Assembly: GCF_937898475.1 (NCBI RefSeq)
Contig: NZ_CALEJS010000012.1
Span: 124,001 to 188,000 of the forward strand
Origin: an uncultured Chitinophaga sp.
GTDB taxonomy: Bacteria; Bacteroidota; Bacteroidia; Chitinophagales; Chitinophagaceae
Length of the DNA stretch: 64,000 nucleotides
Direction: 5' to 3'
Shown here: positions 52,195 through 60,471 of the stretch, in pieces
How the letters are laid out: the number at the start of each line of letters is the position of its first letter
How positions within the stretch are numbered: the first letter of the stretch is position 1
Notes under the pieces: generated by a model
What the model was told of the DNA's origin: nothing
Seen by the model: the letters and a program-made list of their open reading frames with translations, nothing else
Databases searched by the model: none
Position numbers and translations under genes: made by a program

Positions 52195-52955
52195 GTAATA
52201 GTTATCGTAGTATGGGAGGGCTGTGTCTTTGAGATGATCCGCCTGTTAATCTCAATACGCTCATCCAGGGGAAGGCTGTACCAGGCTTGGCGGAATAAAT
52301 CAGGATTGTTCCGGAGTATGGCGTCAGCGCGCGACATTAATACAGGGCTCAATTGAATGATACGCTGCAGTACAGGCAGTTTTGCCAGTGAGTCTGGCGG
52401 TAGTTGTGTGACATATTGATCCAATAGCGAATCAATAGCATAATTGAGCGCATTCCTGGTTTTTATTAGCTTATATAATGCTGCGGTGCTCAATTTATCA
52501 GTTGCTGCTGCCGCTTCTAATTGTCTGATCGCGATGCCGTTTTCTTTCTGCCTGTATGCGATCTCTGCTTCTCTTATATAATCGGTAGTATGGGAAGAGC
52601 TTCCGTTAAAGCGATGTATTAATGTACCCTGCTTATCCAGGAATAAAACCATATTTTTTCCTGCCGCTTGGTAGGTTTGTTGTAGCATTACGCTTTCAGG
52701 ATGGTCTGCACCTATGCGGAGAACAACAAACCTTGACGAAAGATATCTTCTCAGCGCATCGTCTTTCAGGGCCATGTCTGCAACCTGATTGCAGGTAGCG
52801 CACTCCCGGGCGTCCATCATCAGGAAGATCATTTTATTGTTTTCTGCAGCAGCGGCAAGTGCTGACTCAATGCTTGCTTTTTCGCTCAGGAACTGACCCA
52901 TGGAAAAAAGGGGAAGGAAGGCAGACAGGATAGCTGATAACAGGGGTTTATTCAT
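52191..52955 (-). CDS. Thioredoxin-like exported protein (CATC motif), possibly 3'-frameshifted
   Basis: 254 residues with a signal peptide (LLSAILSAFLPLFSMGQF). A thioredoxin-like domain has the redox motif CATC in MMDARECATCNQVADMAL and the strand FVVLRIGADHPE, followed by MVLFLDKQGTLIHRFNGSS. A helical region follows (EINRRIISKTQPSHTTITIT), and the frame then stops where the next gene begins. The CxxC suggests disulphide reduction in the periplasm. Related Bacteroidota proteins are longer, with a helical C-terminus, which the downstream gene seems to supply. Confidence 0.8.
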   Translation of the reverse strand: MNKPLLSAILSAFLPLFSMGQFLSEKASIESALAAAAENNKMIFLMMDARECATCNQVADMALKDDALRRYLSSRFVVLRIGADHPESVMLQQTYQAAGKNMVLFLDKQGTLIHRFNGSSSHTTDYIREAEIAYRQKENGIAIRQLEAAAATDKLSTAALYKLIKTRNALNYAIDSLLDQYVTQLPPDSLAKLPVLQRIIQLSPVLMSRADAILRNNPDLFRQAWYSLPLDERIEINRRIISKTQPSHTTITIT

Positions 52956-53021
52956 GATTTGGGATATTTATAGCGCTATGCAATTAATCACTTTTATTTC
53001 TGCCAAAGGGTTAATAAATGG

Positions 53022-53504
53022 TTAATAGGAGGGCTGGTTAGCAGGCGGTCTGCGTGGAACCGTTTTATAGGGTGTCAATACCGGATCGTTGCTAACCTGT
53101 TCTGCTACCGGGTGCATAACCGCTTCCAGTGATACAGATTGTCCTTTCTTCACAGTAAACTCAGCAGTTTTGATCTTGCCAAATCCAAGGGCTGCGATAG
53201 ACAAATAGTATCTTCCGGGAAGCACCATACAGCTGAACCGGCCCTTTGGGTCTGGCCCGATTGATGCTTTATACCCGCTGGTGTCCAGCTTAATCAGCTG
53301 TAGCGCTATAAGGGCGTTGTATTCTGTTGAATCTGTATCTACTGCCCTGATGTTGCCCTGGATGAATACACTGTCTTTTTTATTGGCTGAAGGTTGTATA
53401 GATAATACGTAGCCGCTGCCGTCAGGTTTACTGCCCGTAATCTGCTTTACCGGATTACAGGCAGTAAACACAATAAGACATACCAGGTAACGAATGAGTT
53501 TCAT
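53022..53504 (-). CDS. Carboxypeptidase-regulatory-like domain lipoprotein, unknown function
   Basis: 160 residues with a lipoprotein signal (LVCLIVFTACNPVKQ), Cys at about 16. The middle resembles a beta-sandwich transthyretin/CarboxypepD_reg-like domain (DPKGRFSCMVLPGRYYLSIAAL, AEFTVKKGQSVSLEAVM). The C-terminus is Pro-rich (VPRRPPANQPSY). Such small lipoproteins are frequent in Bacteroidota with unknown roles. It may be transcribed upstream of the thioredoxin-like gene 66 bp further on the same strand. Confidence 0.75.
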   Translation of the reverse strand: MKLIRYLVCLIVFTACNPVKQITGSKPDGSGYVLSIQPSANKKDSVFIQGNIRAVDTDSTEYNALIALQLIKLDTSGYKASIGPDPKGRFSCMVLPGRYYLSIAALGFGKIKTAEFTVKKGQSVSLEAVMHPVAEQVSNDPVLTPYKTVPRRPPANQPSY

Positions 53505-53745
53505 GGGATATTTTTATTGCGCGCAATTACACAATTTTAGTTCCCAAAAAGGGTTAATAAGTAGTTAATAAAAATGACAAAAAACCAGTGTGGTGGCTGA
53601 TTATATACAATATATCAATGTGTAAAAGATGATCTTTTTGTAATAGTCAGGTTCTTGTTCATTCATCCATTAACTACACCTTGAAAATTATTATTTCAAA
53701 AATATTATTCCACCTTAAAATGACATCAGCATTTTTATTTTAATG
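53505..53745. other. AT-rich intergenic gap, no gene recognised
   Basis: 240 bp between two minus-strand genes. It holds the promoter of the lipoprotein gene and the end of the methyltransferase gene. No repeat, hairpin or ORF that I can support. Confidence 0.4.
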
Positions 53746-54366
53746 CTACAATACCTTCTTCGCCACCCACAGCGTATCATACTTCCTATGGAACCTGAAC
53801 TCCTTTGCCCCCATCACCAGCTGCTTAATTACCCAGGTAGGCCCCAGCTCCTCCCTGTCCTCATAAAAATCATGAAATGCTATATATCCTCCAACGGTCA
53901 CTTTCGGTGCATACCATTCAAAATCAGCTTTACATCCGGGAATAGAATGATCGCCATCTATAAACAGGAAATCAATCTTCTCAAAATCACTATGAAACTG
54001 ATGAGAGTACCCTTGCTTTATGATGATCTTCTTCAACACTTCCAGTCCCTCCATATTTTTCCTGAACTGTTCCAGCAAATTGTTATCCCCCTTTTTATGC
54101 AGGTATATTTCCCTGCTACCTTCATCCGCACCCGCATCTGCATTAAAGGGATCGATGGCGTACACATTGCCGGACCGTAAGCCTTTTGAAAGACAATATG
54201 TACTCTTCCCCTGCCAGCTGCCGATTTCCACCACCGTAGCATTCCGCGGCAGCTTTCGTGCCGTGAGATAAAGTCCCAGCGCTTCACTGTCGGTCAGCCA
54301 GCCGTCCAGGTCACGGAAGGCGCTTATCTTCTTTAATGCTGCTTTTTCAATCAGTTGCCGGATCAT
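53746..54366 (-). CDS. Class I SAM-dependent methyltransferase (Methyltransf_24 type)
   Basis: 206 residues from the ATG at 54366. Motif I is VVEIGSWQGKSTYCLSKGL and the DFLFIDGDHSIPGCKADFEW stretch is the hallmark of Methyltransf_24 / macrocin-O-methyltransferase-like proteins. The ending GGYIAFHDFYEDREELGPTWV completes the fold. These modify sugars, polyketides or cell-surface glycans. The frame opens earlier, at 54468 (MKRRERIG), which would add 34 mainly basic residues; the later start is favoured but not certain. Acceptor substrate is unknown. Confidence 0.85.
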   Translation of the reverse strand: MIRQLIEKAALKKISAFRDLDGWLTDSEALGLYLTARKLPRNATVVEIGSWQGKSTYCLSKGLRSGNVYAIDPFNADAGADEGSREIYLHKKGDNNLLEQFRKNMEGLEVLKKIIIKQGYSHQFHSDFEKIDFLFIDGDHSIPGCKADFEWYAPKVTVGGYIAFHDFYEDREELGPTWVIKQLVMGAKEFRFHRKYDTLWVAKKVL

Positions 54367-54548
54367 AGTAATGGTTGTTTGCGCTAAGGAATTTACAATT
54401 AATTCTTCAAGTTGACCTGTTTTAATGCCGGTGGGTATGCGCCTGCCAATCCGTTCTCTCCGCTTCAAAGATTAACACCTCTTCTCTTGCAATCCATTGC
54501 AAAAAGTTGTACTTTTTACCGCCAGTAATCTATCCACGAATAACACGT

Positions 54549-55352
54549 ATGAAAAAACTATCCATCTTATTACTACTATTCGTCATTTCTACCGCCGCCA
54601 TTCCTCCCGGATTCCACTGGAAAAACATCCGGGTGCTGGTATATACGAAGAATGGCCAGGGTTACGTGCATCAGAACATTCCCGCTGCTGTGGCCGCAAT
54701 CCGGCAGCTGGCTCGGGAGCACGGCTTCCAGGTGGATGTGTCCGATACGCCTGCCGACTTTACAGACGCCAACCTGCGGAAATATAATGTCCTCATCTTT
54801 GCCAATACCAATAACGATGTTTTTCATACAGATGCCCAGAAGCTTGCTTTGATGCGCTTCATCCAGGCAGGCGGCGGTTTTGTAGGCATCCACTCTGCGG
54901 TGGGCACAGAACGGAAGTGGCCCTGGTTCAAACGGATGGTGGGCGCCACCTTTGTACGTCACCCGCCATTCCAGCCGTTGAAGGAAATAATTATAGACGC
55001 TGACCATCCGTCTACTGCTTTTTTGCCGAAGATATGGGAGCTGTCTGATGAATGTTACTTCGTCAGGGAAGTCAATCCAGACATCCATGTTCTCGCAGTG
55101 CACGATCTCTCCGGCATCAATGATAAGGAAAAGCCAGACTTCTATGGTGCTGTTTTCCCTTCTGTATGGTGCCATGAATTTGATGGCGGCCGTCAATGGT
55201 ACACCGCCCTCGGGCACGACCCAAAGATCTATGCTGACCCTACCTTTCAGCGCCACCTGCTGGGCGGCCTGCAATGGGTACTCAGCAAACAAACTAAACT
55301 GGATTATTCCAAAGCCCGGGCGGTAAGTCCGGATGACCCGTTGCCCTATTGA
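54549..55352 (+). CDS. ThuA-domain protein, exported
   Basis: 267 residues with a signal-like N-terminus (LSILLLLFVISTAAIPPG). The ThuA/glutamine-amidotransferase-like fold is indicated by IRVLVYTKNGQGYVHQNIPA, FANTNNDVFHTDAQKLALMRFIQAGGGFVGIHSA and WCHEFDGGRQWYTALGHDP. ThuA proteins act in trehalose/3-keto-glycoside metabolism, where they are linked to Gfo/Idh/MocA dehydrogenases. Two such proteins follow downstream. The frame extends to 54507, but the ATG at 54549 gives a proper signal peptide. Confidence 0.88.
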   Translation: MKKLSILLLLFVISTAAIPPGFHWKNIRVLVYTKNGQGYVHQNIPAAVAAIRQLAREHGFQVDVSDTPADFTDANLRKYNVLIFANTNNDVFHTDAQKLALMRFIQAGGGFVGIHSAVGTERKWPWFKRMVGATFVRHPPFQPLKEIIIDADHPSTAFLPKIWELSDECYFVREVNPDIHVLAVHDLSGINDKEKPDFYGAVFPSVWCHEFDGGRQWYTALGHDPKIYADPTFQRHLLGGLQWVLSKQTKLDYSKARAVSPDDPLPY

Positions 55353-55475
55353 ACGTTTGAAGTTTGAAGTTCGTTGCATGTTGGAAGTTCGGTACAACTA
55401 TGCCTTTAAAGCAGGACTGTCCTGAACCTTTAACGTTTAACAAACCTCAAACTTTAAACCTCAAACGTTAAAACC
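55352..55475. repeat. TTTGARG heptamer inverted-repeat element, copy 6
   Basis: Left arm AACGTTTGAAGTTTGAAGTT from 55352 and GTTGGAAGTTCG; right arm AACAAACCTCAAACTTTAAAC and CTCAAACGTTAAAAC ending near 55474. It ends about 16 bp before the Gfo/Idh/MocA ATG at 55491. Confidence 0.8.
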
Positions 55476-55490
55476 CATAAACGCTCAGAT

Positions 55491-56882
55491 ATGAAGAACC
55501 TTTCCTCCAGGCGAAAATTCCTCAAAGACTCCGTTAAAGGCGCCGGTGCGCTGGCACTCACTTCTTTTCCCGCCATTGTTCCCGCGCATGTGTTAAGCGG
55601 CCCGCTTGCCCCCAGTAACCGTATTAATGTGGGCGCCATTGGTAATGGCCGTATCTCCCGCGGACATGATATGCCCGGTGTATGGAATCATGATCTGGCC
55701 CGGATCATCGCCGTATGCGACCTTGACAGTAAACGGCTGGATGCGGCTAAACGCCTGGTCAATGAGCATTACACAAAGAAAACCGGTAAAGCCTACGATG
55801 GAGTAAAAACGTATACCGACTACCAGGAGCTCCTCGCTGATAAAGATATTGACGCTGTTATCATCAGCACGCCTGATCACTGGCATGTTATTCCTGCCAT
55901 CCACGCCGTACGTGCGGGTAAGGATGTTTACATGCAAAAGCCCGCTTCGCTTACCATTGCCGAAGGCCGTGCCCTGAGTGACGAAGTGCATCGCAGCGGA
56001 AGGATATTGCAGATCGGCAGCCAGCAACGCTCTATGCCGCAGTTCAAACGCGCCTGTGAGCTGGTGCGCAACGGCCGCATCGGTAAACTGCATACGGTAT
56101 ACGTAGGTCTTCCGATAGATGATCCCGGGGAAAGTACCGTTGAAAAAGAAATGCCCGTACCCGCTGGTCTTGATTACGAGAAGTGGCTGGGCGAAACACC
56201 TTATGTTCCCTACACTTTAAAAAGGGTACACCCGGCAGATGATTTCTCCCGTCCCGGATGGCTGCGTTGCGAACAATTTGGTGCAGGGATGATCACCGGA
56301 TGGGGCGCTCATCATTTTGATATTGTAAATTGGGGAATGGATACGGAATATACGGGTCCGGTAGAGATTACCGCCAGTGCTGAGTTCCCGCCGGCAGGTC
56401 ACCTGTGGGATGTACACGGACCTTTTAAATCGGAAACCATCTTCGGTAACGGGGTTAAAGTGCTTGCCAGCAATGAATATCCCAACGGCGTGAAATTCGT
56501 TGGCTCCGATGGCTGGATCTTCGTTACCCGCGGCAACTATACGGCCACTGCCAGTGATCCGGGATCTAAAGTTAAAAAAGATAAAGCGCTAGACGCCAGT
56601 GATCCGCGTATACTCGATTCCGTTATAGGGCCCGATGAAATACATCTTTATGAAAGTAACGACCACCATGGTAACTGGCTGGAGAGTATCGCCAGCCGCC
56701 GGCAGCCTATTACCCCCATAGAAGTGGGACACCGCGCCTGCACTGTTTGCCTGCTTAATCATGCCGCCATGAAGCTGCAGCGCAAACTCTACTGGGATCC
56801 GGTAAAGGAACGCTTTAAAAACGATGACGAAGCCAACGCCATGCTGACCCGTCCGCAGCGCTGGCCGTATACCTTAGATTAG
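55491..56882 (+). CDS. Gfo/Idh/MocA-family oxidoreductase with Tat signal, paralogue 1
   Basis: 463 residues. The N-terminus LSSRRKFLKDSVKGAGALAL is a twin-arginine signal, so the folded, NAD(P)-loaded enzyme is exported. The Rossmann motif is NVGAIGNGRISRG, followed by AVIISTPDHWHVIPAIHAV and YMQKPASLTIAEGRAL (QKP in the place of the common EKP). The C-terminal domain includes GWGAHHFDIVNWGM. Exported members oxidise or reduce sugars or cyclitols, and some act on glycosides to 3-keto forms. Its stop overlaps the upstream-extended reading frame of the next gene. Confidence 0.9.
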   Translation: MKNLSSRRKFLKDSVKGAGALALTSFPAIVPAHVLSGPLAPSNRINVGAIGNGRISRGHDMPGVWNHDLARIIAVCDLDSKRLDAAKRLVNEHYTKKTGKAYDGVKTYTDYQELLADKDIDAVIISTPDHWHVIPAIHAVRAGKDVYMQKPASLTIAEGRALSDEVHRSGRILQIGSQQRSMPQFKRACELVRNGRIGKLHTVYVGLPIDDPGESTVEKEMPVPAGLDYEKWLGETPYVPYTLKRVHPADDFSRPGWLRCEQFGAGMITGWGAHHFDIVNWGMDTEYTGPVEITASAEFPPAGHLWDVHGPFKSETIFGNGVKVLASNEYPNGVKFVGSDGWIFVTRGNYTATASDPGSKVKKDKALDASDPRILDSVIGPDEIHLYESNDHHGNWLESIASRRQPITPIEVGHRACTVCLLNHAAMKLQRKLYWDPVKERFKNDDEANAMLTRPQRWPYTLD

Positions 56883-56883
56883 T

Positions 56884-56937
56884 GGCGTCATTGGAGAGGA
56901 ACCGCAAAGCCCGGCGCGAGGCGCGACGAAGCAATCT
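56884..56937. repeat. Dispersed GTCATTG.. / GCGACGAAGCAATCT element
   Basis: GGCGTCATTGGAGAGG at the start and GCGCGACGAAGCAATCT at the end, matching the copy at 32195-32244. It lies between the two oxidoreductase genes. Confidence 0.65.
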
Positions 56938-56974
56938 TTTATCATCAAATTCAAACAACAAACTAATCATACGA

Positions 56975-58369
56975 ATGAATCACCTGAAACTCATTTCACC
57001 TCTTCTTCTCCTAACCGCCATGAACTATGCATGCAACTCCGGTGCTACTGATGCAAACAGCAAAGACAGCACCGCTTCGGAAATCAGGCTTGTTACCCTG
57101 GACCCCGGCCACTTCCACGCGGCCCTCGTTCAGAAATCCATGTACCCCGGTATAGATTCCGTTGTACATGTTTACGCACCCGATGGTCCTGAACTGCAGG
57201 AACAGCTGCGCTTTATCGATCAGTACAACACCCGCGCCGATGCGCCCACCCACTGGCATGAAGAGATCTACAAAGGCCCTGACTTCCTCGAAAAGATGGT
57301 GGCCGACAAGAAAGGCAATGTGGTAGTGATGGCGGGCAATAATCAGCGCAAAACAGAATACATTCAGCAGGCCGTTGCCGCGGGGATGAATGTCCTGGCA
57401 GACAAGCCCATGGCCATCAGCTCCGCCGGTTTTGAGAAGCTGCAGCAAACCTTCGCAGATGCAAAGGAAAAGAAAGTGCTGCTCTATGATATTATGACCG
57501 AACGCTCTGAGATCACCAACATCCTGCAGGGCGAACTCTCCCGCATAAACGAAGTCTTCGGCGAACTGCAGAAAGGCACTGAAAAAGATCCCGGGGTGGT
57601 AATGGAAAGCGTTCACCACTTTTATAAATATGTTTCCGGCAAGGCCCTTAAACGCCCGTCCTGGTTCTTCGATCCTGAACAACAGGGCGATGCGATTGTA
57701 GATGTAGGTACGCACCTTGTAGACCTGGTGCAATGGGAATGTTTTCCCGGCGTAGCCCTTGATTATAAAACGGACATCCAGCTGAAGGCCGCCCGCCGCT
57801 GGCCTACCCCGGTAACTTTGTCGCAGTTCAGCACCATCACCGGACTGGATAGTTTTCCCTCTTTTTTACAACCATATGCAAAAGATACCCTGTTGAATGT
57901 GGCCGCCAATGGAGAAGCCACCTACACCCTCAAAGGGGTGCATGTAAAAGTGGCCGCCTTATGGCGCTACGCCGCACCAGAAGGGGGAGGAGATACCCAC
58001 TATGCGCTATTCCGCGGTACTAAAAGCAACCTGGTCATCCGCCAGGGTAAGGAAGAAAAGTATGAGCCTACCTTGTATGTAGAACCGGTGGCCGGTAATA
58101 ATACCCCTGCTTTTGAAACGGCTTTGCAGGAAGCATTGAAACAGCTGGAAGCAAAATACCCCGGAGTGGGAACAGAGAAGAGCGCCAAAGGCTGGAAGAT
58201 CACCATCCCGGCTGCATATAAGAACGGGCATGAAGCGCACTTTGCCCAGGTAATGGAACGCTACCTGCAATACCTGAAAGATGGTAAGCTGCCCGATTGG
58301 GAAGTACCCAACATGCTTGCCAAATACTATACTACCACCAAGGCGCTGGAAATGTCGAAAAGCCATTAG
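56975..58369 (+). CDS. Gfo/Idh/MocA-family oxidoreductase, lipoprotein, paralogue 2
   Basis: 464 residues from the ATG at 56975 (MNHLKLIS). The signal ends in NYACNSG, an atypical lipobox with Cys about 19, so it is probably a lipoprotein. The Rossmann segment is less glycine-rich than usual (RLVTLDPGHFHAALV). The catalytic lysine motif is VLADKPMAI. A C-terminal domain of the 'putative oxidoreductase C-terminal' type (AKYPGVGTEKSAKGW) follows. The frame opens upstream at 56882 over the dispersed repeat, which is not a likely start. It pairs with the previous oxidoreductase and ThuA. Confidence 0.85.
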   Translation: MNHLKLISPLLLLTAMNYACNSGATDANSKDSTASEIRLVTLDPGHFHAALVQKSMYPGIDSVVHVYAPDGPELQEQLRFIDQYNTRADAPTHWHEEIYKGPDFLEKMVADKKGNVVVMAGNNQRKTEYIQQAVAAGMNVLADKPMAISSAGFEKLQQTFADAKEKKVLLYDIMTERSEITNILQGELSRINEVFGELQKGTEKDPGVVMESVHHFYKYVSGKALKRPSWFFDPEQQGDAIVDVGTHLVDLVQWECFPGVALDYKTDIQLKAARRWPTPVTLSQFSTITGLDSFPSFLQPYAKDTLLNVAANGEATYTLKGVHVKVAALWRYAAPEGGGDTHYALFRGTKSNLVIRQGKEEKYEPTLYVEPVAGNNTPAFETALQEALKQLEAKYPGVGTEKSAKGWKITIPAAYKNGHEAHFAQVMERYLQYLKDGKLPDWEVPNMLAKYYTTTKALEMSKSH

Positions 58370-58372
58370 CCA

Positions 58373-58411
58373 TTAGCTGCTGGCTGTTAGCTGCTAATAG
58401 CCAGCAGCTAA
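58373..58411. repeat. Perfect 13-bp stem hairpin of TTAGCTGCTGGCT type
   Basis: TTAGCTGCTGGCT at 58373-58385 and AGCCAGCAGCTAA at 58399-58411, loop 13 bases. It lies 4 bp after the oxidoreductase stop and is flanked by further AGCTGACAGCT units. There is no strong T run, so it is more likely a repeat element than a simple terminator. Confidence 0.75.
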
Positions 58412-58422
58412 CAGCTGACAGC

Positions 58423-59022
58423 TCACTTTATCGCTATCCCCAATCCTAATTGTATTTGGTGGGTTTTCCAGGAATACCGGTTGTCAATATCATTGAGATC
58501 ACTCAGCCCCATCACATAGCGTCCGTAGAAGCGTACCTGTGATACATGCAGGGTTAGTCCTGCTGCTGCGCCCAGGTCATTCTTTTTAATGGCTCTACGG
58601 CCATTCTGCAGCAGGGTCTCGTCGTAAGACACCAGGAGGTTGTACTGCGGTCCCAGGTTAAGGCTGAGGAACTCGTTCACATTATACGTAAGCAATACCG
58701 GGATACTCAGGTAACCCAGCTGTATCTTGCTGTTGTTGGCGCCACTGGCGCCGCTGTTAACATAGTACTTCGTAAAATCCGCCCCGGCCTTGTTGTTGTA
58801 CAGGGTGAACAGCAGTTCCGGCTGTATGGCCCACTTGCTGGAGATGTTCAGCTCCCCGAAAGCGCCGGCATTGAAAGCGGGTTTGAAAGTTCCTGCAAGG
58901 CCATTGCCATGAAGGGAATTAAAGCTCAGATCCGCCTTCAGGCCGAAGTGAAACGATTGACTGTAAGCAGCTGTTGTCAGCAACAGGCATCCGGTAATGA
59001 TCAGTAATAATCTGTTGGTCAT
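58423..59022 (-). CDS. Outer-membrane beta-barrel protein (porin-family, OMP_b-brl_2-like)
   Basis: 199 residues from the ATG at 59022. A signal peptide (LLLIITGCLLLTTAAYSQS) precedes an eight-stranded barrel pattern: FHFGLKADLSFNSL, NAGAFGELNISSKWAIQPEL, and LLTYNVNEFLSLNLGPQYNLL. The ending HQIQLGLGIAIK is amphipathic but ends in Lys instead of an aromatic residue. This small family occurs in many Bacteroidota and is of unknown role (adhesion, membrane integrity or small-solute passage). It stands alone. Confidence 0.85.
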   Translation of the reverse strand: MTNRLLLIITGCLLLTTAAYSQSFHFGLKADLSFNSLHGNGLAGTFKPAFNAGAFGELNISSKWAIQPELLFTLYNNKAGADFTKYYVNSGASGANNSKIQLGYLSIPVLLTYNVNEFLSLNLGPQYNLLVSYDETLLQNGRRAIKKNDLGAAAGLTLHVSQVRFYGRYVMGLSDLNDIDNRYSWKTHQIQLGLGIAIK

Positions 59023-59154
59023 AGATACGTCAATATGGATATACAAATAAAGTATACCGCAAACGGATCTGCATCACCTAATAGATGACCGGGCAGTTTA
59101 CAACCATGATACAGGAAAATTTATGGACGGATAATGAGCAGCCGGCAGCTCCTC

Positions 59155-60417
59155 TCACGGATCCAGCGGATCAAAGGGATCTTCGTGCAGGCTCTCTGCT
59201 ACCGGCTCGTATTCCAGGCTGTTATCGTCCAGGCGTTTTACATTTTTGCAGGGATGGTAACGCAGGTCTTTATCACAGGTTTTGTTGAAGAAAATGCTGT
59301 TCACATAGGTGATGTGTATCTTGCTGCTGGTGCATAGTACTTTCTTGTTCGCCGGGAACCCGTTGCGGAACAGGATGCGGTTGGCATTACGGATGTTGGT
59401 AGTGGTATGCCTTGCATGAGGCTCAGCAATGATGGCTGTTTCCGGGATGCCGCAGCTGTCTTTCAGGAACCGCTTCATCTCGATGGCCTCACTGTATCTG
59501 GTACCGAAAGGATGCACATAGCCGCCCGATACAATAACGAACGGCGCTTTTTTATCGCGGTAAAGGGCGGCCCCCATACGGCAGCGTTCTTTACACATTT
59601 CGCTGATAGGCTCGTTGCCGGTGGGGCCCGCGCCCAGTATAAGGATGGCAGCGTAGGGGAAAGCGGCCCATTGTGTGCCTGGCAGCTGCTGATAGGCCGC
59701 GCGGTTCAGTGTGCTCAGGGGCTCATGCCTGGCGGCATGATCTTTCCCGTTCAGTTCCAGCAGGTCCATTGCCAGCTGCAGTACCGGCGAGAAGAACAGC
59801 ATGGAAGGGTCTTTACGGGCGGACGTCTGTACCCAGCGTTTGCGCACTTCCTTTGTATAGTCCGCGCTACGCACGTCATAGGCGGCGGAATCTATTTTAG
59901 GATAACGCAGGCCTTTGTTTTGCGTATAAGCGGTCAGCACATAGTTCAACCCATAAGCTTCTTCCTTCCATCGCTGCGCCAGCAGCTTATCTTCGGGCAT
60001 GGAGGCATAGCGCATAAACACACCGCTGGGCCGCAGGTGGCGTTGCAGGGTTTCCCTGAATGCGGGCTGCCGGTTATACATATCCTGTAAGATCTGGCCG
60101 ATAGCGATGATCTGCTGATCGCTGAACACCAGTGATGCTGCAAAGCAGCTGGCATTGGGACACCCTTTCGCAATTTTGGCAGCCCGCTCGGGATATACCT
60201 GGTATTGCTGCAATGCCTTGTTTCCGCGGATGGCTTTCTGCAAGGCCGGTTCCTGCTCAAAAAGTGTAAGCAGGTAAAAGTTTTTGTCCTGCACCAGGTT
60301 TCCGCTTTGTACAAACTGGTATGCGGGATCAAAAGTTGGCTCATGTTGGGCCTGCAGTAGCACAGGCATTAACAGCCCTGCCAGGCAGATAATAGGGAAC
60401 AGTCTACATTTCATCAT
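59155..60417 (-). CDS. YdcF/SanA-like DUF218 protein, exported
   Basis: 420 residues from the ATG at 60417. A signal peptide (LFPIICLAGLLMPVLLQAQ) precedes an N-terminal helical domain of about 200 residues. The DUF218 domain starts AILILGAGPTGNEPISE and continues PFVIVSGGYVHPFGTRYSEA, and HARHTTTNIRNANRILF. Conserved T and H-T-T-N residues are those of the family, which includes ElyC/SanA/YdcF, proteins acting in envelope and peptidoglycan precursor control. The N-terminal extension makes it longer than those. Not part of an obvious operon. Confidence 0.85.
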   Translation of the reverse strand: MMKCRLFPIICLAGLLMPVLLQAQHEPTFDPAYQFVQSGNLVQDKNFYLLTLFEQEPALQKAIRGNKALQQYQVYPERAAKIAKGCPNASCFAASLVFSDQQIIAIGQILQDMYNRQPAFRETLQRHLRPSGVFMRYASMPEDKLLAQRWKEEAYGLNYVLTAYTQNKGLRYPKIDSAAYDVRSADYTKEVRKRWVQTSARKDPSMLFFSPVLQLAMDLLELNGKDHAARHEPLSTLNRAAYQQLPGTQWAAFPYAAILILGAGPTGNEPISEMCKERCRMGAALYRDKKAPFVIVSGGYVHPFGTRYSEAIEMKRFLKDSCGIPETAIIAEPHARHTTTNIRNANRILFRNGFPANKKVLCTSSKIHITYVNSIFFNKTCDKDLRYHPCKNVKRLDDNSLEYEPVAESLHEDPFDPLDP

Positions 60418-60471
60418 ATAATGCTGGTTCAGCAAAAGCTGTGCTGCAAAATAATAAATGTAGCCTACTCC

